Positions 1 to 3,774 of a stretch of DNA of 6,461 bases are shown here, piece by piece. How positions within the stretch are numbered: the first letter of the stretch is position 1; each line of letters starts with the position of its first letter. The notes beneath the pieces are model-generated. The model was not told the origin of the DNA and did not search any database. It worked only from the letters and a program-made list of their open reading frames with translations. This DNA is from CAZDDW01 sp043811105 (lineage in GTDB: Bacteria > Patescibacteriota > Patescibacteriia > UBA9934 > CAZDDW01). The translations under genes and the position numbers were made by a program. The DNA is taken from contig JBDRNK010000017.1 of the NCBI GenBank assembly GCA_043811105.1, positions 1-6,461 on the forward strand, written 5' to 3'.

Positions 1-1
1 G

Positions 2-157
2 CGTTCCCGGTTTACTCGTCCAGGTCGTTTCAGTCTTGGATACTGGCCAAAGGGCAGGCCTGATCAGTTTGTTCTGGTTGGGGTCTTGAAAGTGCAGTAT
101 TATTCAAGACATGGCTCCAGCATACGCTGTAGCTGGCATCCAGCAACAATCCCGTAA
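2..157 (+). CDS. C-terminal end of an unidentified protein, cut by the window start
   Basis: An open frame runs in from the window edge for 51 codons and ends at TAA (155-157). A strong intrinsic terminator begins seven bases later, as expected after a real gene. The tail is basic and aromatic (it begins RSRFTRPGRFSLGYWPK and later reads VLKVQYYSRHGSS). I do not recognise a family. The other two plus frames close earlier, near 61 and 87, so this is the longest frame compatible with the terminator. Its GC content resembles the following orphan gene at 280. The coding status is inferred from frame length and terminator position only. The stretch could instead be non-coding. Confidence 0.4.
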   Translation, partial: RSRFTRPGRFSLGYWPKGRPDQFVLVGVLKVQYYSRHGSSIRCSWHPATIP

Positions 158-163
158 TACAAA

Positions 164-198
164 ACCCTACACCTGTTCTAGATGTAGGGTCTTTTTTT
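164..198 (+). terminator. Intrinsic terminator after the partial gene
   Basis: An 8-bp perfect stem, ACCCTACA (164-171) with TGTAGGGT (183-190), has an 11-nt loop and is followed by a run of seven T (192-198). It separates the upstream gene from the promoter at 217. Confidence 0.9.
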
Positions 199-216
199 GT
201 CCTAATAATGCTGGTA

Positions 217-245
217 TTGACAAATTCGAATATTTGAGTTAATAT
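217..245 (+). promoter_or_regulatory. Sigma-70-type promoter for the 280-606 gene
   Basis: A perfect TTGACA -35 box (217-222) is followed by a 17-bp spacer and TAATAT (240-245) as -10. The predicted start is near 252, giving a leader of about 28 nt that holds the GGAGGG Shine-Dalgarno at 271-276. This is the leadered, SD-using arrangement, unlike the leaderless promoters elsewhere in the window. Confidence 0.75.
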
Positions 246-279
246 GATTTCTTCCTGAAAAAAAGGAAATGGAGGGAAA

Positions 280-606
280 ATGAAGAAGCGAACTGAGAAT
301 GTGATCAAAAACGCTTTTGTGGCGCTGGTAGTCATCGCTGTCCTGCTTATGCTTGTTGGCTTGGTCGTTGACCGGTGGATGCGATATGAACTTCAGCCAG
401 AAGCTGTTTACAATCTGGAAACCATGAACGGTTTTCATAGGATTGGAAAAATCGAGGAAATCCGACATCCACTGCCGTGCTTCTACTACATCCTGGAAAC
501 TGATGGTGATCTGTATCAGACCAACTGCGCCTGCGAACGCGAGGTGCGGGCCGAACTGAACCAGATCTGGAAAGCAAGTCGGGATGACAACACTGCGCAC
601 GATTAA
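280..606 (+). CDS. Small single-pass membrane protein of unknown function (108 aa)
   Basis: The protein has a short basic N-terminus (MKKRTENVIKN), one strongly hydrophobic segment at about residues 12-32, then a polar tail of about 75 residues. The tail carries three cysteines, one in a HPLPCFYY motif and two in NCAC. The likely topology is N-terminal anchor with the C-terminal part outside, where the cysteines might pair or bind a metal; that is inference. I do not recognise the family. The ATG is chosen because GGAGGG lies 3-8 nt upstream and a TTGACA-N17-TAATAT promoter lies just before. The gene is monocistronic. Its TAA stop sits in the loop of its own terminator, so the last codons encode the 5' arm of the hairpin. 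GC is higher than in the neighbouring HIT gene. Confidence 0.85.
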   Translation: MKKRTENVIKNAFVALVVIAVLLMLVGLVVDRWMRYELQPEAVYNLETMNGFHRIGKIEEIRHPLPCFYYILETDGDLYQTNCACEREVRAELNQIWKASRDDNTAHD

Positions 607-624
607 CTTCGTGCGCGTTTTTTT
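595..624 (+). terminator. Intrinsic terminator overlapping the stop codon of the 280-606 gene
   Basis: The 8-bp stem GCGCACGA (595-602) with TCGTGCGC (609-616) encloses a 6-nt loop containing the TAA stop (604-606). It is followed by G and seven T (618-624). On the minus strand the T-run is missing, so it should not terminate the convergent HIT gene well. Confidence 0.9.
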
Positions 625-639
625 ATTTGTTAGAGGAAG

Positions 640-1137
640 TTAGAACTCTTGTCTTAGCTTATTAGTCAATTCTTTCCATTCAGATTCTTCTAATTCGAGA
701 TAACCTACTAACTCAGGCATCATTGATGCCATTTGTTGTTCACGGATTGGAGTGCCTGGTGGAATCGGTACAACATGAAAATGAATATGGCTGTTCATTT
801 GTTGGCTTCCAAAAGATGCGATGTAGAGTCGCTCATGTTCCACCACCTTAGAAACAACTCTATTTGTTCGATGTGCAACTGTTTGTAGTTCCAGATAATC
901 AGCTTCGTTTAGGTCTGAGGCCAATTGCTCAACATGCTTCTTTGGACAAACCAAGACATGACCATATTGAGTTGGTTTGTTGGATAGAAATACAATCGTC
1001 TGATCGTCTTCAAAAATGATATGGTGCTTTTTTCGAATATCCTTACCCTCAACAATATCACAAATAAAACAAGAGGTGCGGGCACACTCCTCTATGTATT
1101 GATCTATTTGGTCTTTTGGAAACGGTATTCGTCTCAT
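640..1137 (-). CDS. HIT-family (histidine triad) hydrolase/transferase, 165 aa
   Basis: HIT proteins bind nucleotides and usually hydrolyse or transfer nucleotidyl groups through the histidine triad. The signature is clear: H117-I-H119-F-H121, where the middle histidine is the usual nucleophile. Earlier are the CxxC of C23-F-I-C26 followed by DIVEGK, and the conserved GHVLVCPKKH (59-68), which with the two cysteines matches zinc-binding HIT members. About 40 residues beyond the usual 110-130 lie at the C-terminus and look partly helical. The exact substrate cannot be read from sequence. The ATG at 1137 is chosen because the -10 box TAGGAT ends exactly 8 nt upstream, as in four other genes here. 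The open frame extends to 1248, but that extension is promoter and palindrome translated by chance. No clear terminator follows the stop. Confidence 0.93.
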   Translation of the reverse strand: MRRIPFPKDQIDQYIEECARTSCFICDIVEGKDIRKKHHIIFEDDQTIVFLSNKPTQYGHVLVCPKKHVEQLASDLNEADYLELQTVAHRTNRVVSKVVEHERLYIASFGSQQMNSHIHFHVVPIPPGTPIREQQMASMMPELVGYLELEESEWKELTNKLRQEF

Positions 1138-1145
1138 ACCCTCAA

Positions 1146-1174
1146 ATCCTATCACAAGATCAGGAAAACAAAAA
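1146..1174 (-). promoter_or_regulatory. Family B leaderless promoter of the HIT gene
   Basis: On the minus strand TTTTTG (1174-1169) lies 17 bp before an extended -10, TGATAGGAT, with hexamer TAGGAT at 1151-1146. Eight bases, TTGAGGGT, then separate it from the ATG. The stretch is nearly identical to 3171-3210 and 4630-4669. The predicted start falls at or within two bases of the ATG, so the mRNA is probably leaderless. GAGGG is too close to the ATG (one base) to act as a Shine-Dalgarno. Confidence 0.75.
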
Positions 1175-1192
1175 CCACTGTTGGGTATCCAG

Positions 1193-1218
1193 GTCACGTC
1201 GTTCGCGAACGACGTGAC
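1193..1218. repeat. 26-bp perfect palindrome, REP-like copy 1
   Basis: The half-site GTCACGTCGTTCG is followed directly by its exact reverse complement, centred on TCGCGA. It shares the core CACGTCGNTCG with palindromes at 2724-2747 and 3144-3167. It lies between the HIT promoter and the terminator of the 67-aa gene. On the minus strand, flanking TCC and GGA could lengthen the stem. No T-run follows directly, so it is not a standard terminator here. Confidence 0.85.
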
Positions 1219-1239
1219 AGGACCGCCCTTTTGGTTATT

Positions 1240-1301
1240 AAAAAACAAGACCGCCCGTACCCGAGAGACGATCCTGTTGTGGATCTGGTGGGTGGGGCGG
1301 T
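1240..1301 (-). terminator. Intrinsic terminator of the 1312-1515 gene
   Basis: On the minus strand ACCGCCC (1301-1295) pairs with GGGCGGT (1256-1250). Inside it ACCC pairs with GGGT, and GATCC (1285-1281) pairs with GGATC (1274-1270), making a long branched or interrupted hairpin. After CTTG comes a run of six T (plus-strand A-run 1240-1245). It starts 11 bases past the stop codon. Confidence 0.8.
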
Positions 1302-1311
1302 AGTAGAGGGT

Positions 1312-1515
1312 TCAGGCCTCCTTGACGACGATCAGTCTGACGTCATCCTGATCGGTCACTTCCTGAACATAACCACGAGGGTCAGCACAGTAACGTCCGG
1401 GTTGGAGATGCATGAGTTCCAGGAACTCGAGCTCCGGTACATCGCCGTCTTCGACGTCCTCGGTGTCTACAAGTACTCCCTTTTCGTCCAAGGTCCTGAT
1501 ACGAATGGTTTTCAC
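1312..1515 (-). CDS. Small acidic orphan protein (67 aa), GTG start
   Basis: This is a 67-residue acidic protein without membrane segment or recognisable motif. It has a run rich in D and E (DTEDVEDGDVPELEFLEL) and ends in RLIVVKEA. The alternation of charged and beta-branched residues suggests a small beta-rich fold, which is inference. The GTG start is set by a GGAGGG Shine-Dalgarno with 6-nt spacing. A strong TTGACA-N17-TATACT promoter lies 50 bp upstream and a long-stem terminator directly downstream, so this is a complete one-gene unit. GC is clearly higher than in the PsbP-like and HIT genes. I cannot assign a function. Confidence 0.8.
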   Translation of the reverse strand: MKTIRIRTLDEKGVLVDTEDVEDGDVPELEFLELMHLQPGRYCADPRGYVQEVTDQDDVRLIVVKEA

Positions 1516-1547
1516 GGCTTTCCCTCCGGTTGAAACATGGTTGTCAT
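1512..1547 (-). other. Possible 11-codon leader ORF overlapping the GTG start
   Basis: In the leader of the 67-aa gene, ATG (1547-1545) opens an 11-codon frame, MTTMFQPEGKP, ending at TGA (1514-1512). That stop overlaps the GTG start as GTGA. The arrangement would allow translational coupling. It has no good Shine-Dalgarno of its own and may be chance. Confidence 0.25.
1522..1527 (-). promoter_or_regulatory. Shine-Dalgarno that selects the GTG start at 1515
   Basis: GGAGGG on the minus strand (1527-1522) lies six bases before GTG (1515-1513). No ATG in frame has a comparable site, so it decides the start. Confidence 0.8.
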
Positions 1548-1566
1548 TCCAAGATCTTAAGAAATT

Positions 1567-1595
1567 AGTATAGCATAAAAATAGCCTTTTGTCAA
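1567..1595 (-). promoter_or_regulatory. Strong sigma-70-type promoter of the 67-aa gene
   Basis: On the minus strand TTGACA (1595-1590), a 17-bp spacer and TATACT (1572-1567) form a near-consensus promoter. Initiation is expected near 1560, leaving a leader of about 45 nt with the GGAGGG site. Confidence 0.88.
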
Positions 1596-1623
1596 TGCTT
1601 GTGGGCTAAGATTAGCTAAATAT

Positions 1624-1704
1624 ATGAACAAATACGTAATATACGCCAGAAAATCTACCGAGTCTGAGGACAGACAGGTTTTGAGTAATAATTCGCAAAT
1701 TAAG
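1624..1704 (+). pseudogene. N-terminal fragment of a serine recombinase
   Basis: Codons from ATG 1624 read MNKYVIYARKSTESEDRQ followed by VLSNNSQI. This matches the start of the serine (resolvase/invertase) recombinase catalytic domain as found in large serine recombinases. YARKS carries the expected nucleophilic serine (Ser11), and EDRQVLS is the usual following motif. About 27 residues are recognisable. From about 1705 the frame runs into a terminator repeat (1711-1771) and ends at TAA 1792-1794, so the rest of the catalytic domain and the DNA-binding part are missing. It cannot be an active recombinase. It is a relic of an integrated element or the result of a rearrangement at the repeat. 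No leaderless-type -10 lies 8 nt upstream. Confidence 0.72.
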
Positions 1705-1710
1705 GCAAAA

Positions 1711-1771
1711 CAAAAACCACCTTGGCCCGTTCGTTCCGTGAATCTACGGGGCGAACTGGTCGGTGGTTTTA
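1711..1771 (-). terminator. Structured bidirectional terminator downstream of the PsbP-like gene
   Basis: The outer stem AAAACCACC (1713-1721) pairs with GGTGGTTTT (1762-1770). Inside it GTTCG (1729-1733) pairs with CGAAC (1752-1756), and CCGT (1736-1739) pairs with ACGG (1746-1749). T-runs follow the hairpin on both strands (TTTTTGTTTT on the minus strand, TTTTATATTT on the plus strand). It starts just after the stop of the minus-strand gene at 1778. A 28-bp stretch (1720-1747) recurs at 4090-4117 in opposite orientation with one mismatch. Confidence 0.82.
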
Positions 1772-1777
1772 TATTTC

Positions 1778-2332
1778 TTATTCGGTTATCTTAAATGATT
1801 CTAACAACTGTGCACTTTCAGCCCTGTTGCTGTAGGTTAATCTGTATAAACCGTTTGATTCAAACATTACAGCATCCTCCGATCCATAACCACCAACAAT
1901 CACTTCATATGCAGAAATTCCTGAAATTTTTGTTTCACCACTTTTATTAACCAGCTTGGTTGTTGAGTCATCATTGAGAAATTCCTCAAGACTCTCATAA
2001 TCAAATCTTGAATCCTGGCCCGCACCTGCCTGGGCCTCAGAATTATTGATATCAGACCAATACGAAACTTTGAAATCGTAAGGATAACCAGGAAATATTG
2101 TTCCGTTTTCAAGTCCTTCCTTCATTTCTGGGGATTGTAGCGAAACAATTCTTCCATACTTATCTCCACCATACTCAACTAGTTCCCAATCTTCAAGATA
2201 CTCAAAAGAGAATCCAAACTCTTCGTTTGTATATTTAGTAAATCCATCTGGTGTATCTGATGGCACAAAATATATTAAGGCAGCAACCACTAACACCAAG
2301 ACAATTATTAGTAAAATTATTTTACTTCTCAT
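1778..2332 (-). CDS. Membrane-anchored PsbP-like protein, 184 aa
   Basis: An N-terminal anchor (MRSKIILLIIVLVLVVAALI, residues 1-20) precedes an extracytoplasmic domain. The domain starts with YTNEEFGFSFEYLEDWEL, the typical opening of PsbP-fold and related small lipoprotein-like domains of CPR bacteria, and ends with a short strand and LLESFKI. In plants PsbP belongs to photosystem II, but bacterial relatives are a broad fold family of unknown role, so no photosynthetic function is implied. There is no lipobox cysteine, so it is a signal-anchor protein. The ATG at 2332 is chosen because TAGGAT ends exactly 8 nt upstream. An in-frame GTG at 2350 would add MIGWSS, which is translated promoter. 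It is monocistronic, with a hairpin terminator starting just past the stop. Confidence 0.85.
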   Translation of the reverse strand: MRSKIILLIIVLVLVVAALIYFVPSDTPDGFTKYTNEEFGFSFEYLEDWELVEYGGDKYGRIVSLQSPEMKEGLENGTIFPGYPYDFKVSYWSDINNSEAQAGAGQDSRFDYESLEEFLNDDSTTKLVNKSGETKISGISAYEVIVGGYGSEDAVMFESNGLYRLTYSNRAESAQLLESFKITE

Positions 2333-2340
2333 ACTAGACC

Positions 2341-2368
2341 ATCCTATCACACCCTGCCGTATTTACAA
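2341..2368 (-). promoter_or_regulatory. Leaderless promoter of the PsbP-like gene
   Basis: On the minus strand TTGTAA (2368-2363), a 16-bp spacer and the extended -10 TGTGATAGGAT, with hexamer 2346-2341, precede the ATG by 8 nt (GGTCTAGT). The -10 matches family B exactly, but the bases after it differ. Its -35 overlaps that of the opposite-facing promoter at 2362-2390. Confidence 0.68.
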
Positions 2369-2390
2369 AAAGATGGTAAAATGGTATCAT
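2362..2390 (+). promoter_or_regulatory. Promoter facing the tRNA-Trp region
   Basis: TTTACA (2362-2367), a 17-bp spacer and TATCAT (2385-2390) each match consensus at five of six bases. The predicted start near 2397 is about 14 nt before the truncated tRNA-Trp copy at 2411. It was probably the original tRNA promoter and may still drive the intact tRNA at 2653 through the GIY-YIG fragment. Confidence 0.65.
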
Positions 2391-2408
2391 CGGTTCACAA
2401 AATTAAAT

Positions 2409-2423
2409 ATAGGGGCGTGGTGA
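2409..2423 (+). repeat. Copy of the tRNA-Trp 5' end (15-bp direct repeat)
   Basis: ATAGGGGCGTGGTGA here is identical to 2651-2665, which is two bases before and the first 13 bases of the intact tRNA-Trp. The ATTAAA a few bases upstream is also shared. After this the sequence leaves the tRNA and runs TCCCCCCTCTCGCGA into the GIY-YIG fragment. It is a truncated tRNA gene or one arm of a duplication. GGGG (2412-2415) can pair with CCCC (2425-2428). Confidence 0.8.
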
Positions 2424-2438
2424 TCCCCCCTCTCGCGA

Positions 2439-2654
2439 GACAAAACCTTTTACATTGGAATAACAACGGATTTAGATCGACGTCTTGCTGAACATAATTC
2501 TGGTAAGGTATATTACACAAAACGCAAGATGCCATGGAAAATTATTTATTTTGAAGCATATTCAGATAATGAACATGCAAAACAAAGAGAGAAACAATTG
2601 AAAAAATTCGGGTCAAGTTACTATGGATTAATGAAACGACTTGGATTAAAATAG
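2439..2654 (+). pseudogene. GIY-YIG endonuclease gene lacking its start
   Basis: The frame from 2439 encodes DKTFYIGITTDLDRRLAEHN and continues to LMKRLGLK, ending at TAG 2652-2654. This is a GIY-YIG domain of the small YhbQ/UPF0213-like type: YIG motif, catalytic-type arginine in LDRRL, AEHN, YFEAY and KQREKQLKKFG. About the first dozen residues, including the GIY-equivalent strand (compare FYIL in the intact copy at 2880), are missing. Upstream the frame meets a stop at 2421-2423 with no start between. The join is at the truncated tRNA copy, so this is one rearrangement scar. The remaining frame is intact over 71 codons, so the damage is probably recent. An internal ATG at 2530 could give only a short fragment. 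The stop overlaps the first two bases of tRNA-Trp. Confidence 0.8.
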
Positions 2655-2726
2655 GGGCGTGGTGAAGTGGTATCACAGGGGTCTCCAAAACCTCTATCGA
2701 AGGTTCGATCCCTTCCGCCCCTGCCA
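2653..2726 (+). tRNA. tRNA-Trp (anticodon CCA)
   Basis: The cloverleaf is complete: acceptor AGGGGCG with CGCCCCT, D-stem GTGA with TCAC, anticodon stem GGGGT with ACCTC (one G-U), loop CTCCAAA giving anticodon CCA, T-stem GAAGG with CCTTC and T-loop TTCGATC. The discriminator is G and the CCA end is encoded (2724-2726). The variable region is four bases. It overlaps the stop codon of the GIY-YIG fragment at its 5' end, and its CCA begins a palindrome at its 3' end. No promoter lies directly upstream. Transcription probably comes from 2362-2390. Confidence 0.96.
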
Positions 2727-2747
2727 CGTCGGTCGCGACCGACGTGG
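2724..2747. repeat. 24-bp perfect palindrome, REP-like copy 2, starting at the tRNA CCA
   Basis: CCACGTCGGTCG is followed by its exact reverse complement, centred on TCGCGA. Its first three bases are the CCA end of tRNA-Trp. It could serve as a 3' stem-loop that limits trimming or aids termination, but no T-run follows. Confidence 0.85.
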
Positions 2748-2785
2748 GACGTCATTCTCGAATGACTGTCCCGTGGCCTGCCACG
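2746..2785. repeat. Cluster of two further hairpins after the palindrome
   Basis: GGGAC (2746-2750) pairs with GTCCC (2768-2772), enclosing GTCATT (2751-2756) with AATGAC (2761-2766) around CTCG. Next, CGTGGC (2772-2777) can pair with GCCACG (2780-2785). With the preceding palindrome this makes three stem-loops in about 60 bp. No gene is seen between 2727 and 2879, and nothing else clear in 2786-2850. Confidence 0.7.
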
Positions 2786-2861
2786 CACAACGTAGCGGGT
2801 CAATCATGGTCGTGCCAACGTGATAACAAAAAAGCGTCATAAAGGCGTTCTTTTGTTTGCA

Positions 2862-2870
2862 TGTTATACT
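2862..2870 (+). promoter_or_regulatory. Extended -10 promoter of the intact GIY-YIG gene
   Basis: TGTTATACT is an extended -10 with hexamer TATACT (2865-2870), nine bases before the ATG at 2880. No -35 is recognisable at the right distance. The predicted start falls within about three bases of the ATG, and no Shine-Dalgarno is present, so the transcript should be essentially leaderless. Confidence 0.62.
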
Positions 2871-2879
2871 AAATTTACT

Positions 2880-3158
2880 ATGTGGTATTTCTATATTCTT
2901 CAAAGTATCCCTGAACCAAAATACTTTTATAAGGGTTCAACAAATGATTTAGATCGAAGATTGACTCAACACAATAACGGTGAGGTTGCTTCTAGCCGAC
3001 CAAGAAGACCGTACAGACTAGTATATTATGAGGCCTTTATTTCGGAGAAGGCAGCAAGAAAAAGAGAATCCTCGGTAAAGAAAAGCGGTTCAGTCTCAGT
3101 ACCGTTAATGAAAAGAATAAAAGAAAGCCTGGATGACGGCCTGCCACGTCGTTCGTGA
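2880..3158 (+). CDS. Small GIY-YIG domain endonuclease, 92 aa
   Basis: A stand-alone GIY-YIG nuclease domain of the YhbQ/UPF0213-like family, which is metal-dependent and cuts DNA; most members lack a known target. Visible elements are MWYFYIL (GIY-like strand), YKGST (YIG-like, 17-21), LDRRL (catalytic-type Arg about 26-27), HN at 31-32, YYEAF (49-53) and RESSVKKSGS (62-71), whose glutamate is probably the metal ligand. The core length is normal. The last residues (GLPRRS) are encoded by the palindrome at 3144, which supplies the TGA stop in its centre, so the native C-terminus has been overwritten. The ATG at 2880 is chosen from the extended -10 nine bases upstream and because the family starts at this strand. 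The frame is open to 2820, but those 20 codons are non-homologous. Confidence 0.92.
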   Translation: MWYFYILQSIPEPKYFYKGSTNDLDRRLTQHNNGEVASSRPRRPYRLVYYEAFISEKAARKRESSVKKSGSVSVPLMKRIKESLDDGLPRRS

Positions 3159-3175
3159 ACGACGTGGTGGTTTTT
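3144..3175 (+). terminator. REP-like palindrome copy 3 acting as terminator
   Basis: CCACGTCGTTC (3144-3154) pairs over 11 bp with GAACGACGTGG (3157-3167) around GT. After TGG comes TTTTT (3171-3175). The TGA stop of the GIY-YIG gene (3156-3158) is at the apex. The T-run with the next G (TTTTTG, 3171-3176) is also the -35 position of the next promoter. Confidence 0.83.
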
Positions 3176-3199
3176 GATTTCACTAATCTGTGATAGGAT
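3171..3199 (+). promoter_or_regulatory. Family B leaderless promoter of the ParB-like gene
   Basis: TTTTTG (3171-3176), a 17-bp spacer and the extended -10 TGTGATAGGAT (hexamer 3194-3199) precede ATG 3208 by 8 nt. TGTGATAGGATTTGAGGGT is identical to the HIT promoter and to 4648-4666. The -35 is poor by consensus, and TGN before the hexamer probably compensates. Confidence 0.75.
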
Positions 3200-3207
3200 T
3201 TGAGGGT

Positions 3208-3717
3208 ATGAAAAAGATAAGTCTTAAACCTAATCAAATTATCACCCTGAATGATTATCCAGTATATAGTGATAATGTTCTTTGTGAATATTTTCAGAAA
3301 TGCAAGGCAGAAGAAAATGTGCCGCTTGTTCCGGTCATTAAAAAAGATATTGTCGTTAAACATCTTGGTGAGGTTATCCTTCAAATATTTAACAAGTTTG
3401 AAAAGAGTAACCCCACCGCAGAGTATTTTATGCTTGATGGTACTCATCGAACAACCGCTCTGAACCTTTCGGGTTGTAAGATCGAGGTAATTAACCTTGA
3501 GAAAGATGAAGATCTTCATGAGGCTAAACAGTTTATTTCTACAGGTCAGGTTCAAAAAGACAGTATTTGGGATTTTTCATTAATTGAAAATTTTGAACTA
3601 CTAAATAAACACTTCCAAGAGAAGCCCTATTTCATGACAGTAGAGCAAAAAACAAAAAAGATGATTGAGGAAGAAATTCTGCCTGATAGCTTGAGAGACA
3701 TTTGTTTAGAGAATTAG
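3208..3717 (+). CDS. ParB/sulfiredoxin-fold protein, 169 aa
   Basis: The key motif is FMLDGTHRTTALNLSG (74-89), with D77-G-T-H80-R81 matching the LDGxHR signature of the ParB N-terminal / sulfiredoxin-like fold. In ParB this region binds CTP; in relatives it binds ATP or acts as a nuclease. The N-terminal KKISLKPNQII and a following strand VPLVPVIKKD resemble the substrate-loop part before the motif. There is no helix-turn-helix or dimer domain as in chromosomal ParB, and no parA beside it, so it is a stand-alone ParB-like domain and not the segregation protein. The ATG at 3208 is chosen because TAGGAT ends 8 nt upstream; an in-frame GTG at 3190 would add translated promoter (VIGFEG). No clear terminator follows. 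A promoter for the next gene starts 22 bases later. Confidence 0.8.
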   Translation: MKKISLKPNQIITLNDYPVYSDNVLCEYFQKCKAEENVPLVPVIKKDIVVKHLGEVILQIFNKFEKSNPTAEYFMLDGTHRTTALNLSGCKIEVINLEKDEDLHEAKQFISTGQVQKDSIWDFSLIENFELLNKHFQEKPYFMTVEQKTKKMIEEEILPDSLRDICLEN

Positions 3718-3738
3718 AGTTTTGACGTCCTCAGGGAT

Positions 3739-3766
3739 TTGTGTTTTAACGAGTTTTTGATATAAT
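3739..3766 (+). promoter_or_regulatory. Family A leaderless promoter of the first coiled-coil gene
   Basis: TTGTGT (3739-3744), a 16-bp spacer and a perfect TATAAT (3761-3766) precede ATG 3775 by 8 nt. TATAATCCAAATGTATGGAA is identical to the stretch before the paralogue (4144-4163). A closer ATG at 3771 opens only a nine-codon frame and probably lies upstream of the transcript start. Confidence 0.82.
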
Positions 3767-3774
3767 CCAAATGT

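Noticed and set aside
30..335. 101-codon frame on the minus strand
   Set aside because: It crosses an intrinsic terminator and a TTGACA promoter on the other strand, has no ribosome site and resembles no protein.
1138..1248. 37-residue N-terminal extension of the HIT protein
   Set aside because: It is translated promoter and palindrome. The HIT fold begins just after the ATG at 1137, and the -10 lies within the extension.
1607..1623. Leaderless promoter for the recombinase fragment (TAAGAT)
   Set aside because: The spacing to ATG is 11 nt and no -35 is present, so it does not fit the rule seen elsewhere.
2821..2855. Terminator from AAAAAAGCG...GGCGTTCTTTT
   Set aside because: The GCG segments are direct rather than inverted, and only about five A-T pairs can form.
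2820..2879. 20-residue N-terminal extension of the intact GIY-YIG gene
   Set aside because: The family starts at MWYFYIL, and the extension contains the extended -10 TGTTATACT.
2542..2903. Three minus-strand frames of 60-70 codons
   Set aside because: They run through the antisense of tRNA-Trp, the GIY-YIG fragment and palindromes, and show no start signals.
1193..3167. CRISPR array from the recurring palindromes
   Set aside because: Copies are about 1.5 kb and 0.4 kb apart with genes between them, and there are no regular spacers or cas genes.
3037..3555. 172-codon minus-strand frame
   Set aside because: It is antisense to the GIY-YIG and ParB-like genes, both of which have family motifs, and crosses a terminator and a promoter.
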